A stretch of 64,000 nt of DNA from Bos javanicus (taxonomy: Eukaryota > Chordata > Mammalia > Artiodactyla > Bovidae), in contig NC_083876.1 in the NCBI RefSeq assembly GCF_032452875.1, forward strand, positions 22,914,001-22,978,000. The letters are read 5' to 3'. Below, in pieces: positions 46,701 to 58,792 of the stretch. The translations under genes and the position numbers were made by a program. Numbering within the stretch: the stretch's first letter is position 1; each line of letters opens with the position of its first letter. The notes under the pieces are model-generated. The model was not told the origin of the DNA, did not search any database, and was given only the letters and a program-made list of their open reading frames with translations.

Positions 46701-47758
46701 AACAGGATTATTTTTTTTGAATCATTATGATGACTTTATATATTTCCCCTTGAAGTTCAATTTTTCACTTTACTATTTAAAATCATGCTATTAGATGCAG
46801 AATTGAACTTTTTAACATTCTAAAGTGATCCTTTTGTCCCAGTTGTTGTCGAAACTATAGTTTAATTCCACAATTTTAATCCCACAAGGTAGTACTAATT
46901 TACAAAATTAACATTCACTTAGTGTCACCAACATATTGGCCACTTTCTTGACCAATCCTTCAAGAACTTAGACCCTCTTTCTGGAGTCATTTCTTTTGCT
47001 TAATATACTGGTAAAATTTCTTTTCATAAGAAACCAAATCACTAGAATTGAATTATCCTAGTTTTTGCTTGACAGAGAATATATTTATCCTTGTCTTGAT
47101 TCTTTCGTATTTGGACATTTTCTCCTGATATAAAATCCTAGGTTAACAGTTTTTAACCTTTGTGCACACTATCATTCTCCTGTCTTCAGATCTCTATTTC
47201 TGCTGTCCCTTTGAAGGTAATGTCTTTTTCCTTTGTTACTTTAGAATTTTTCGTTTTCCATTTTTTTAATTTTCCCTCAGTATCACTGTGACGTATCTAG
47301 CTATATACTTCTATGTATTTCTCTCATTTGGGCCTCATACACTTAGAATTCACTGGACTTCAGACTACAAATTGTAGTTCTTCGTCACTTTTGCAAAATC
47401 CTCAACAATTCTCTCTGTAAATACTATGCTCTAGTCTATTTCTTTCTTCTAGAAGCACGATCAAACATGCATTAGATCTCCTCTGCGTTTTATGTCTCTT
47501 ACCCTTTCTCCTGTATTTTTTACCTTCTTGTCTCTCTGTGCTGAATTACAGATTTTTCTTCTCATCTATCTTCTGTTCACTAATTCTTGCTCCATGCTGT
47601 GCTTAATCTGCTGTTAAGCTACCCACTGAGTTTTAAATTTCAATTATATTTTTAAGAAATTCTGTTGCAGATCTTCTCCAAATATGCTTACTGTTTTAGT
47701 TGCCTTTACCCTTTGATTATTTCAAACCTGTCTTTTATGCTGTTAAATACAGTAAGCA

Positions 47759-48026
47759 TGGGAGAAGGCAAAGGCACCCCACTCCAGTACTGCTGCCCAG
47801 AAAATCCCATGGATGGAGGAGCCTGGTAGGCTGCAGTCCATGGGGTCGCTAAGAGTCGGACATGACTGAACGACTTCACTTTCACTTTCCACTTTCATGC
47901 ATTGGAGAAAGGGCAACCCACTCCAGTGTTCTTGCCTGGAGAATCCCAGGGACGGAGAAGCCTGGTAGGCTGCAGTCCATGGGGTCGCACAGAGTCGGAC
48001 ACGACTGAAGCAACTTGGCAGCAGCA
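47759..48026 (+). mobile_element. Bov-A2 SINE
   Basis: Two units, with linker TTCACTTTCACTTTCCACTT and tail GGCAGCAGCA. Perfect target-site duplication ACAGTAAGCA at 47749-47758 and 48027-48036. Confidence 0.95.
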
Positions 48027-49097
48027 ACAGTAAGCACGGTCATTTTACAGTTTATATCTGATAATTCTAGTAACAGGTGTCTGTTTCTATTGTTTGCTGT
48101 TTTTGTTATTTCTCACTGATAGAAGTCTAGTTTACTTATGTGACTATTTATGTTTGGTTGTATGGTACACACTGTACTTGAGAAATTCTTTGTGGGAATA
48201 ATATGTTTTCACAATGAGGTATTTTCCTCCAGAGATGACTTGCAATTGATTTTCCCAGGCCCGTGGCATTATGTCTAGTTCTAAGCAGACTAACCACGTT
48301 CAAGATCTGAAATTCCTACAGTCTCAAAGGATTGATATTTGTCTGTAATTTCACAGGCTTGTATTCACTTGTGATTTGCCTTCACTGTGCCATGTAGTCA
48401 TTCAGGGTCTCATATTTTTGTGCAGTCACCTGTTAGATTCTCACTTTGTGTAGTCTTCGATATCAAAATTCTAATTTTAGAGCACTAGCAAATGCAAGGA
48501 AAAGATGGTTTTTAATTTTATGCTAACCTCTGTTGAGTGTGCTTTTGTGGTAATCTACATATTTTCCATTTATCTTGCTCTTCATTCCTTCCTGTGGATT
48601 CCAATTAGCATCTGCTTATCTTTCACTTAGCCTGAAGAACTGTCCTTAGTATTGTCTGCTAGTAATGCATTCTTTCCACCTATTTATTAAAAAAGTCCTT
48701 GTTTTGCCTTCAGTTTTGAGGTAGTGCTTTACTGGATATAGAATTATTAATTGAGAGGTGTTACTGTTTTCTCCCCCAATATTTTGAATTTCAAGATTCT
48801 CTCTTCATCTCTTGCTTTTATCAGTTTGACTACAATATGCCTGGGTGAAATGTTCTTTGTGTTTATCCTACTTGAGATTCACTGCAGTTGTTGGATCCAA
48901 AAGTTAAAATATTTCACCAAATTTCACAACATTTCACCCATTTTTTTCCCTGATGTTTTTTCTCCTCACCTTCTAAAGCTCCACTTACACATTTACTAAA
49001 ACACTTAACATCGTTCCACAAGTCTGATATTCTCTTCATTTTGAGACTTTTTTCCTGCCTGTTCTTTGGATTGATTAATTTCTATTCACCTATCTTC

Positions 49098-49299
49098 CCT
49101 GGTAGCTCAGATAGTAAAGAGTCTGCCTGCAGTGCAGGAGACCTGGGTTCGATCCCTGGGTCGGGAAGATCCGCTGGAGAAAGGAATGGCAACCCACTCC
49201 AGTATTCTTGCCTGGAGAATTCCATGGACAGAGGAGCCTGGCAGGCTACAGTTCATGGGTTTGCAGAGTTGGACACAGCTAAGTGACTAACACTTTCAT
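49098..49299 (+). mobile_element. Bov-tA SINE
   Basis: Head CCTGGTAGCTCAGATAGTAA with box-B-like GGTTCGATCCC, full Bov-A body. Duplication TATCTTC at 49091-49097 and 49300-49306. Confidence 0.93.
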
Positions 49300-49633
49300 T
49301 ATCTTCAATAATTTTTGTTTGTTTCTATCATCTCAAATACGAGGTTTTAGTTAATCCAGTGAATTTTTCTTTAGTTACTGTACTTTTCAGCTCTGTAATT
49401 ACCAACTGGGTGTTTCTCTGAAGTTTCTAATTTGTTGAGATTTGCTATTAATTTGTCTTTTTAATTCTTTGCCATATTTATAATTAGTTATTTTGACATC
49501 TTTGCCTGCTAATTTAATATTTGTACTTCTTCAGCATCCGTTGAGTCCTGCTTTTTCCTTGAGTATGAACCACTCCTGTCTCTTTCTTTGCATGGCTAAT
49601 AATTTCTAGAAGGAAATAGGATATTATTGTAAT

Positions 49634-49755
49634 CAGTCAGTCAGTTCAGTCACTCAGTTGTGTCTGACTCTTTGCGACCCCATGAATTGCAGCACGCCAG
49701 GCCTCCCTGTCCATCACCAGCTCCTGGAGTTCACCCAAATTCATGTCCATCGAAC
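49634..49755 (-). mobile_element. Short BovB 3' fragment
   Basis: Reversed end from CAGTCAGTCAGTTCAGTCAC to CCCAAATTCATGTCCATCGA. Confidence 0.9.
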
Positions 49756-50499
49756 TGTAGTAATTCTGGATTTTCTTTTATCCTTTGAAGGGTTGTTGGT
49801 TTATAGGTCAATTAATAAGCTTGGACTAAAAAACCACAAAATATGCCTTGCCACAGTATGTAGTCACCGTGTCTATGCTCAGTTGTCTTTTGCTTAGCTT
49901 GACTCCCTAGAGAGTATTTGCTATCTCTACATAGTTTGGCTATCAGCAAATCTAGGGCAAGGTTCTTCTCAAATACTTCAAACCACTAAGGCTTCCACCT
50001 TCTGCTACCCAAATTGTATATGGACTAAGGAATGAACCAAAGGCACAATAAATGTTCAGGTCTCTCTAAGCTTTCAGTTCCTAATGGACTCCTTGGCATC
50101 TATTGTATGTATGTAGAGTTTAGCAATCAGTCAGAGCTATGCTAGCTCAGCCCTTCCAGGACATTCTTGCTTTCAAAATATCCCCTCTTAAATTTCTACT
50201 TTCTCCTTTGCCTACCCTGAACCAAATCTTTAACCACCTATAAATAATAAAGCTGTGTTTTTTCTCCTTCCCAAATTCAGGGGCTAGGGAAAATATGGCA
50301 ATGACCTCAAGCAAAAAAGCCACAAATTTGCCATTTTAGCCCAAAGCAGTAGCAGTTTTTGATAACGGAACATTTCTCAAATCATTGCTTCATTTCGGTT
50401 ATTTTCTAATAGCTGTTCTTCTGAACTTGTACAGTTCTGTACTTGATTCCTTCAGAGGGGAACTATGCATTCTCTTTATGCCACCATTTTTGAAACTAT

Positions 50500-50722
50500 G
50501 GGTGTGCTCAGTTGCTCAGTCACGTCCAACTCTTTGGGACCCCATGGACTGTAGTCTGCCAGGCTCCTCCATCAGTGGAATTTTCCAGGCAAGAATATTG
50601 GAGCAGGTTATCATTTCTTACTCCAGGGGACCTTCCTGACCCAGGGATCAAACTCGAGTCTCTTGCGTCTCCTGCATTGACAGGCAGGTTCTTTACCACT
50701 GTGCCACCTGGGGAGCTCCACC
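50500..50722 (-). mobile_element. Bov-tA SINE
   Basis: Reversed body TCAGTTGCTCAGTCACGTCC to head complement TGTGCCACCTGGGGAGCTCC. Confidence 0.9.
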
Positions 50723-51689
50723 GGGGATCCACTAATTTACTTTTAGAGTAGATGTGGGTAACGTTCTCTTACATTACCCCCTGACACACGCTCACATACA
50801 ATGACCTCCTAATATACTTAGGTATCACATCATAAAGGTTTTTGGTTAAATTGCTATTCAGTGTTCACATGATTGTAACCATAATCATACCCTGGGATTG
50901 CTCCTTTTTTGTTCAATCTTCTGTTTCCCACAGTGCATAACTGCTTGCTTTTTCATGTTTTGTTTTCCAAACACGTTTAGCTAATTTTGCCCATATGACA
51001 AAATGGCTTATCTCCAGATTATTTGTTATATGTGGTCAAACAATTCAATGACTATCAGTTTCGGTGTATAACTGAAAAAAATCTTTCTTTTACAATCTTC
51101 TCTGTGCTTGCTTCAATCCAGACTGTTATTCTCTGGGCCTGCTGTACACCCCTCCCAGTGGGATTCCTTAACTCATTCTCCTGTGTTGAATAATCTGCTC
51201 CCCAAATCCCACATTTTTTCTTTTGAGGTTCAGTTCCTACTTTTGCTGATGCATAACACTATGGTAGATTCCCTAAGGAAAATATAACTTTGAGGTCCAT
51301 GTTTTGAGGCCCTATAGCTCCAAAAATGTATTTATAATCTTCACGCTTGACTATCTGCTGAATTTTGGGTTGAAAATCTTTTTCCTTCTAAATTATGAGG
51401 GCATTTTTCATCATCTTCTAGCTTTCAATGCTGCTGTTAAGAAGTTCAGTGCCATTCTAATTCCTAATCCTTTGTACATTACCTGCTTTTTGCTCTCTAG
51501 AAGCTTCGTCCTTGGTGTTCAGAGATTACTCTGTGATGTGGCTTTAAGCAGCTTCCTCATCATCCTTCATTAATTGTTTAAGACAGTTAGTGTATACTTT
51601 CAGTTTTCAGCTGGGGCCCATAAGTCCTCGTTCTAGGAAATATCTTTTTAGTGTGTTTTTAGTATTTTTGTTCTTGATGGATTTTTGTT

Positions 51690-51760
51690 ATTTTTTATAT
51701 ATATAATATTTTATATATATATAATATATTATAAATATATTATTTATATTTTATTTGTTA
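51690..51760. repeat. TA-rich low-complexity tract
   Basis: Alternating TATATA / AATATT sequence with internal self-complementarity. Confidence 0.88.
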
Positions 51761-52140
51761 TGATGGATTTCCCACACCTTGTTGTTTCTATTCTCTTTCT
51801 AGAATTTTCAGCTAGGTGCTGGATGTCCTAAAAGGCTCATTTCATTCACTCAATCAACAAATATTTACTGGGTACCCACTAGATGTCAAATATTGTTCTA
51901 AGGGCTAAACTCATTGTGATAAATGAGATAGACAATATTCCTATCCTTAGGAAACTTACATGATCTTTTTTCTTTTTAATTTCCTTTCCAATTTTCAATC
52001 TCTGTCTTTTGATCCTGATTTCTGAAATAATTCCTTAATTTTATCTTCTTTTGGTTTTTTTTTTTAAGCTATTACATCTTTAATGTGACATTCTCTGAAT
52101 TGTAGAGGCAGTATTATTTCATTTCTCCAAGGACATTTAT

Positions 52141-53817
52141 TATGGTTTTTTAAGAGATTTTTTTTTTTTCTGTTTTATACATAATTTGTTTCTTTTCAAT
52201 GGCCCTGCCCTGTGCACTTGATTATTTATTTGCTTTGGACTGTCTTTAACATTTATTGATTCTCAGCAATCTGTTCATATTTAAATGTAAAGTAATAAAA
52301 TGCTAAGAGAAAGCTCTTGGGTGGTTATAAGGCTTGTTGACAGTAGAATGGCTGAATATAAGCTCATTTTTGTTGTTGTTGCTGAATGATCCCTAAGAAT
52401 CAGTGTCTGCAGATCTTTTCTCTGGTTAGTCCACTTCCATTATTCCAAGAAAGGCTGCTCCAATCTCCTACCGTTAATGTACAAGCAAGTTGCAAAGAGA
52501 GAAAGAGTCTCAGGAATCTAACGGCTCCTATACAAACTTTGAATTAAAACTTCCTGCTTTCAGCCCCTTGTCCGTGATAACTGCTATCTCTCAATTCTGT
52601 CCATTTCTGGGATTCCACAGCTGAGTTCTGGCTCCCTCGTGATAAGATGATCAGTCTTCTGCAGACACCATGGCTGCAGCCTCCTCCACACAGCCAAGTG
52701 TGTTCCCACCCCGCTCTCAGCTTTACAGCTTCCAAAGACGTCTGCTTATACCTCCGGTTCACATCACTGTTGTCTCCTCTCCACTTCTCTTTTGCCTCCA
52801 TGGATGTCCTTTTTTTTTTTTTTTTTAAATTCCTTAACTGACTTTTTAACTGGGCTTCAGGGAGGAGAGAAAAGCATGAAAAAAGTCAATTCACCTTATT
52901 TAGCTGGAAGCCTTAAGATTTTCTAAACTGTTGCTAAGGGACTTGCTTTCATTCTCCAAAAATGACATTGAGGGTGGCACGCTATACTGCTACTCATGAT
53001 TCCTTTTCTGTTCACTCTGAGCAAGTAACTACTTATGAGATTCTGATGATCTTAAAAAACAAACAAAAAATGCCACCATCTGCTTTCCCTTGAGGATGGC
53101 AGTTTCACTTAAATCACATCTTCTAATTAATTATATTAAAAACAATTATTCTTCACCCATGAAGCTAACATGTGCTGGAGCTCTCTAGACATTTTTAAAC
53201 CACATCTATAAAGAGTGATGAATTTTAATTATCAGGATTTTCATTATTAAACTTTATAGTGGCATAACACAGATTTTACACAAAATATAATTAACACTAC
53301 TGGGAAAAAGAACAAGGAACAGAGTATACAACTCAGAATGTGTTTTCTTCCATTTCAACAACTTCTGTGTACCCCCCCACCCCCTCCCCATTCCCAAGCC
53401 TCAAAACACAGCCCTAAGGCAGACAACAACCAAGAAAAGCATCTCCTCCATTATCCCCGGTAACCAATTCCTCTGACTGAGGAGTTGTATTTAAAAAAAA
53501 AGCTTCCACCTTCTTTGAGAAACAAACTTTACACTACTTTTTATCTAAAAGAAGATATACAATATTGAAACGACCCAAATTCTGAATACTTAAGACTCAT
53601 TACGATGTACTTATCAAGGTCAAAATACACAAACTTCTTGGCATATTGGATGATATATTAGTTGATTTCTATTTTTAAAAGCATCAATTCTCAATTCTAT
53701 AACATGTATTAGTCATCTCTTTCATATATATGTCCCATAAAATCCCCTGTTTTGTTTTTTTTTTATACATAACAAGAAAGCAGTCATTTGGGCTTTTTTG
53801 TATTATGAAATTCTTAC
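52141..53817. other. UBE3D intron, mostly unclassified
   Basis: T-run at about 52810-52826; C-rich run at about 53371-53386. About 52340-52810 may be the 5' part of the neighbouring antisense L1. The UBE3D exon begins at the right edge. Confidence 0.4.
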
Positions 53818-53887
53818 CTGATGACACAGTCTCTCCCAACATTACCTTGCAACGCTTACAAATTACTTTGGTATTTGCCTTTGGTTT
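53818..53887 (-). CDS. UBE3D: UBE3D internal coding exon (second), CxxC-bearing
   Basis: This 70-bp exon encodes KPKANTKVICKRCKVMLG and a few more residues ending ETVSS. The CKRC pair looks like half of a zinc-binding site; upstream exons in other mammals carry another Cys pair, so a split zinc ribbon is plausible (inference). A CAG acceptor precedes AAACC at 53887 and a GTAAGAA donor follows 53818. It enters in phase 0, matching the previous exon, and leaves one base (G) that joins the next exon's AA to give Glu. About 5.8 kb of intron separates it from the previous exon. The human protein, as I recall it, has Glu where this exon begins with Lys. The plus-strand open frame across this site is an antisense shadow. 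Confidence 0.92.
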
Positions 53888-54206
53888 CTGTAGAATAGAA
53901 AAATGTCATTTAAATGTCATTCAGCTTTTCTTAAAAGGAATATATAATTTTAACATGATCTCTCGAGTATACATTGAACTTTACATTTTATTTTGCCATC
54001 TACTAAATACTGGGAATACACTTAGCTTGTATGCATAAACCACATGCACAGAGATCTTTCTTTTTCAAGTCTAGAGACAAAATAATGAACAGAACAATTA
54101 TTCCAAACCAAATCACTTCCTTATAATCTACATGTGCCAAGTAATTTGAACAAGAAGCATCTTAAAAATTCTAAAAAGCACCTCAATATTCTTGATTAAA
54201 ATGCGT

Positions 54207-54350
54207 ATGGGTGCGTTCTAAGTCACTTCAGTTGTGTCTGACTTTTTGAGTCCCTGTGAACTATAGCCTGCCAGCCTGCCAGGCTCCTCTGTTCAAGGGA
54301 TTCTCCAGGCAAGAAAACTGGAGTGGGTTGTCGTGCCCTCCTCCAGGGGA
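54207..54350 (-). mobile_element. Truncated Bov-tA/Bov-A SINE
   Basis: Reversed body with a small duplication (GCCTGCCAGCCTGCCAGG). It lacks the tRNA-like head. Confidence 0.85.
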
Positions 54351-54824
54351 TTTAGAATAAAACAGGCAGGCAACAAAGGTAGAAAGGTAGGTGACTTGCC
54401 CCAACTCATATGTTTAGAAAACAGAAGAATGAGAGTTTGAACTCATATTATTCTGACTCCCAGTCCAGGGCAACTTATGTAAAAGTAATCTATAATTCAT
54501 AACCACCATGAGAAATTAAAAATACTTAACCCACTCATATAATTCTATTTTTCCATTTAATATATGTACTATACCTGAAAAGACAGAGACAGTGTTCTAG
54601 AACAAATTCCTGGAACATTGTTAAACAAAAAATCCAACTTTATCAATAGGGATACAGATTAAAACAGCAGGCAGTTTTTCTAGAATAATTCTAGAATTAT
54701 TAGAATAATTCTTTCTAAGTATTAAGAAAACAAAAGACTAAACTTTTAAACACAGAGAACAGATCTGTGGTTATTAGAGGTTGCAGGGATGGGCAAAAAT
54801 GGGTGAAGGTGGTCAAAAGGTGTT

Positions 54825-54897
54825 GTTGCTCAGTTGCTGAGTCATGTCTGATTCTTTGCCACCCCATGGATGGCACCACGCCAGGCTCCTTTGTCCT
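54825..54897 (-). mobile_element. BovB/Bov-A 3' scrap
   Basis: TTGCTCAGTTGCTGAGTCAT to CCACGCCAGGCTCCTTTGTC; about 70 bp. Confidence 0.75.
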
Positions 54898-55015
54898 CCA
54901 TTATACAGATTTTACCAATTCTGTTAGAAGTATCATCTAGTGTCAGGTTTTTTGAATCAAAATTCACACAATTGAATGCATGAGGTACTGTTTTTTTTAC
55001 AGTTTGTTTTAAATT

Positions 55016-55243
55016 TTTATTTATTTATTTTGGCTGTGCTGAATCTTCACTGCTACGCATGGGCTTTCTCTTCCTGAGGTGTGGGGGCTTCTCATTGTGG
55101 TGGCTTCTCTTGGTAGAGCACAGGCTCTAGGTGCACAGGCTTAGTCGCCTCACAGCTCCTGAAATCTTCCTAGACCAGGGACTGAACCCGTGTCCCCTGC
55201 ATTGCCAGGTGGACTCTTAACCACTGGACCACCAGGGAATTCT
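55016..55243 (-). mobile_element. CHR-1 type SINE, internally shortened
   Basis: TTATTTATTTATTTTGGCTG tail complement, TTCTCATTGTGGTGGCTTCT body, reversed head TGGACCACCAGGGAATTC. About 75 bp shorter than the copy at 14851-15153. Confidence 0.87.
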
Positions 55244-55245
55244 GG

Positions 55246-55895
55246 TTGTTGTTGTTCAGCTGCTAAGTTGTGTCCGACTCTGCAACCCCAAAGACTGCAA
55301 CATGCCAGGCTTCCCTGTCCTTCACTATCTCCCCGAGTTTGCTCAGGTTCGTGTTCATTGAGTTGATTATGCTACCTAACCATCTTATCCTCTGCTGTCC
55401 CCTTCTCCTCTTGCCTTCAATCTTCCCCAGCATCAGGGCCTTTTCTAATCAGTTGGCTCTTCACATCAGGTGACCAAAATATTGGACCTTCAGCTTCAGC
55501 AACAGTCCTTCCAATAAATATTCAGGGTTGATTCTCTTTAGGATTGACTAGTTTGATCTCTGTGCTGTCCAACGGACTCTCAAGAGTCTTCTCCAGCACC
55601 ACAATTTGAAAATATCAATTCTTTGGTGCTCAGCCCTCTTTATGATCTAACTCTCACATCCCTACATGACTACTGGAAAAACCAAGCTTTGACTATATGG
55701 ACCTTTGTCAGCAAAGTGATGTCTCTGCTTTTTAATGCACTGTATAGGTTTGTCATAGCTTTCCTTTCAAGGAGCAAGTGTTTTTTAATTTCATGGTTGC
55801 ACTCACTGTCCTCAGTGATCTTGGAGCCCAAGAAAATAAAATCTGTCACTGTTTCCACTTCTTCCCCTTTTATTTGCCATGAAGTGATAGGATCG
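55246..55895 (-). mobile_element. Older BovB variant, 3' part
   Basis: About 650 bp in reverse with the diverged BovB C-terminal region. The minus-strand frame retains FIFLGSKITEDSECNHEIKK (about 55780-55840) but stops elsewhere. More diverged than the copy at 484-1104. Confidence 0.9.
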
Positions 55896-57960
55896 TATGC
55901 CCATCAGATGCTAAAGGCCTGCTATTGTGTCACTGAGTAATAATTGTTTATTTTGTCTGGTGTGAAAATGACACTGTGGTCATGCAAAAAAGAATAATCT
56001 ATATAGGAGTGAACTGACATAATGTTTAGAATTTGCTTTAAAGCACTTGAGCAAAAAACTAAAAATAAAAGGGGTAGATGAAGCATACTATATGAATCAA
56101 GATGACTGACGTAAGTTCATAATTCTATTTTTTTACATTTGCAAATGTTTATAAAGTTCAACACATTATTTTAAGAAAAAAGAAATCCTCATGAACTTAA
56201 CAAAACAAACAACCAAAAAAGAAAAAAAAAAAAAGGTAAAACTGTTAGTCATACTTACTGGCAAAAATAGCAATGTTCAATTTCATTTGTTCTTTAAAAT
56301 ATAGGATGAAGTCATATGTGTGGCTACTTTCTAAGTCTAGAACAATATTATGAATCTTACCGAAAGTTGAGATGCCACCTTTATCAATCTGCTTATCAGA
56401 TGCAAAATTTTCATTTCATTGGCAGGCATAAAAAATATCACAAGAGATAATAGATCTAAGAATAGGGAAATCTTCAGTAAATATCTTTTGAAAAGAAAAG
56501 GTATACTGCCATATTCACAGAGGCACACAAAAAAATGCTACACACACAGGGGTATTGAAGGAAAGGAATAAGAGTTGAACTTTACATTTGTTTATGCTCT
56601 TTTTTTGGTCATTTATGAGTTTTGTAATTCAAGAGATATGCTTTGGAGTAATTCATTGTCAAGGATGCCTTAAACAGAATTAAAATATACATTCCTAATG
56701 CTGAGGTGAGTTATCTCTTAAAATTTTTTCCCACAGTTAAAATACATTTTTTTAAAATAAAGGTTCACTTGTTCCCAGTCCCAGTAGCATTTATTTTAAA
56801 AATAAAAGTTCCTGTTCCACGTGGGCTCCTCATAAAATACGTTTTTATAATCTCCTACAAGTAGAGATAAAAAAATTACTTCTACCAAATACTCAGATAA
56901 CACACAGAACGCATCATTCATGTCTGATAAGCTCAACTAGTCTTGATCTTTGAAATTAACATATTATAACGCTTTCAATTTTGTGAAAGAGAAACTCTGC
57001 TTTGCAGTGCATTTTTCTTGACCTATGCTTCATGGAAATAATCAAGCAAGTTGTGCAGAGCAGCAGCCTAGCAGTGTAGGAACTCTACAGAGCAAACATC
57101 AAAGACAGACATTGTTGTGGACTAATTAAATCAATATATCTGCACGATGGCACTGCTGCTACGAGAGGTGGATTAGCCTTCTGTCCTCATTTTTACTTTC
57201 CTTTGTGTGGCTTCCATTCTAAGGACCCTTGATACTGTCTCACCAAAAAAATGTTTCCCAAGAGATACCATTAGGATGCTGTGTCACCATGTGACATTTC
57301 AAAACCCTGCTAGATGGCTAGACGGGGCGATATGAGAAATAGGTTTTCAACAGCACAGAGAAGCCTTGTTCCCACAGGAGCCATGAGAGCACTGTGTAAG
57401 AAGTCCCTCCAAATTTATGTTACTATTTTGGTCACAGGCATATTCTTTCAACTGCTGCAATATGCAATTAAAGTGAAACTTCCATCCAAGCTAACTTGAA
57501 AACAATCTTGTCAACAGTAGCTTGTCATGACAGTAATTTCCCATCATCTCCTTGTTACTTAAAAAACACAATATGTGACTATGACACAACTCATAGGATG
57601 GCTGTTCACAATTAAGAGAAATTCTTGTAAGTGGCATCATAACTGATAAAGATGCAAATGTGAGGAGCTTGTTTTCATATAGAATACAGAGTTCATCTAA
57701 AAAGGGAAACTCATGGTTTTGTTTATTTAATCTTTCCCCATTTCTCTTCTATTCACATCTTCCAAATATTTTTAAAATGTATAGTTAATCATAAAAATGA
57801 AAGTTAATATACGTAAAAGAGTAAAGCATTTGTATATTTAGATTAAAATATAATTTTACCGCAACCATATTAAATATAACAGATTTACATTAAGTGCTTA
57901 CCATGTATCTTTGAAAACTATAGATGGCTAAAGCACTATAATTATGGAGGTATTCTAATA
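55896..57960. other. UBE3D intron, no named repeat
   Basis: A-runs near 56220-56234. The stretch 57000-57530 looks single-copy and holds a 61-codon plus-strand frame (57314-57499) with a hydrophobic segment; see findings. No UBE3D exon is expected here, since the coding frame is continuous between flanking exons. Confidence 0.4.
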
Positions 57961-57964
57961 TATA

Positions 57965-58004
57965 TATATGTATTCTAATATATGCATATATTAGAATACA
58001 TATA
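57965..58004. repeat. 40-bp perfect AT-rich palindrome
   Basis: Left arm TATATGTATTCTAATATATG and right arm CATATATTAGAATACATATA are exact reverse complements with no spacer. A second copy of ATTCTAATATAT lies just to the left. Confidence 0.95.
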
Positions 58005-58060
58005 CTTCATCTAATATATATTGTATAATAGACACACATACATACACTGAAAAGCAGTGG

Positions 58061-58280
58061 TGAAGGTGAAGTCGCTCAGTCGTGTCCGACTCTCTGCGAC
58101 CCCGTGGACTGTAGCCTACCAGGCTTCTACCAGGCTTCTCCATCCACGGGATTTTCCAGGCAAGAATACTGGAGTGGGTTACCATTTCCTTCTCCAGGGG
58201 ATCTTCCCAACCCAGGGATCGAACCCAGGTCTCCCACATTGGATGCAGATGCTTTAACCTCTGAGCCACCAGGGAAGCCC
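58061..58280 (-). mobile_element. Bov-tA SINE with 11-bp internal duplication
   Basis: Well preserved reversed copy. Target-site duplication AAAAGCAGTGG / AAAACCAGTGG at 58050-58060 and 58282-58292. CTACCAGGCTT is repeated in tandem at about 58115-58136. Confidence 0.93.
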
Positions 58281-58508
58281 AAAAACCAGTGGAGATCAAA
58301 GGAAATACAAATGGTTATGACTTTATGAAAGCTTAAGATACTTACAGAGAGTTGGGGTGAGAGAGGGGAGAGAGAGTCAAGTATTATGATTTTAAATGGA
58401 ACCTAAAGTTAAAGGGACTTGTCTTTATGGTGAAAGTTGAGACACTTACATAATTTAAACTGATAACCTCAACATTTGTCAAACTTGCTTAATCTCCCTC
58501 GAATTATG

Positions 58509-58784
58509 TTGCTGCTACTGCTGCTAAGTCACTTCAGTCGTGTCCGACTCTGTGCGACCCCATGGACTGCAGCCTACCAGGCTTCTCCGTCCATGGGATT
58601 CTCCAGGCAAGAACACTGGAGTGGGTTGCCATGTCCTTCTCCAATGCATGAAAGTGAAAAATGAAAGTGGAGTCGCTCAGTCGTGTCCGACTCTTACCGA
58701 CCCCATGGACTGCAGCCTACCAGGCTCCTCCGTCCATGGGATTTTCCAGGCAACAGTACTGGAGTGGGGTGCCATTGCCTTCTT
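58509..58784 (-). mobile_element. Bov-A2 SINE
   Basis: Two reversed units; perfect target-site duplication GAATTATG at 58501-58508 and 58785-58792. Confidence 0.95.
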
Positions 58785-58792
58785 GAATTATG

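Larger units (their letters stand above)
46980..52140 (-). mobile_element. Old antisense L1 sequence (ORF1 and 5' regions), several pieces
   Basis: Blocks at about 47340-47758, 48800-49633 and 51300-52140 read, in reverse, as the charged coiled-coil ORF1 region of old L1s. Examples are TATGCCTGGGTGAAATGTTC, GTTACTGTACTTTTCAGCTC and ATTATGAGGGCATTTTTCAT. The ORF1-like part occurs more than once, so at least two copies are juxtaposed. A Bov-A2, a Bov-tA, a BovB scrap and another Bov-tA are inserted. All of it lies in the 8.3-kb UBE3D intron. Confidence 0.6.

Noticed and set aside
53730..54038. 102-codon plus-strand frame
   Set aside because: It is antisense to a UBE3D exon and its flanking intron; the exon is better supported by splice sites and homology.
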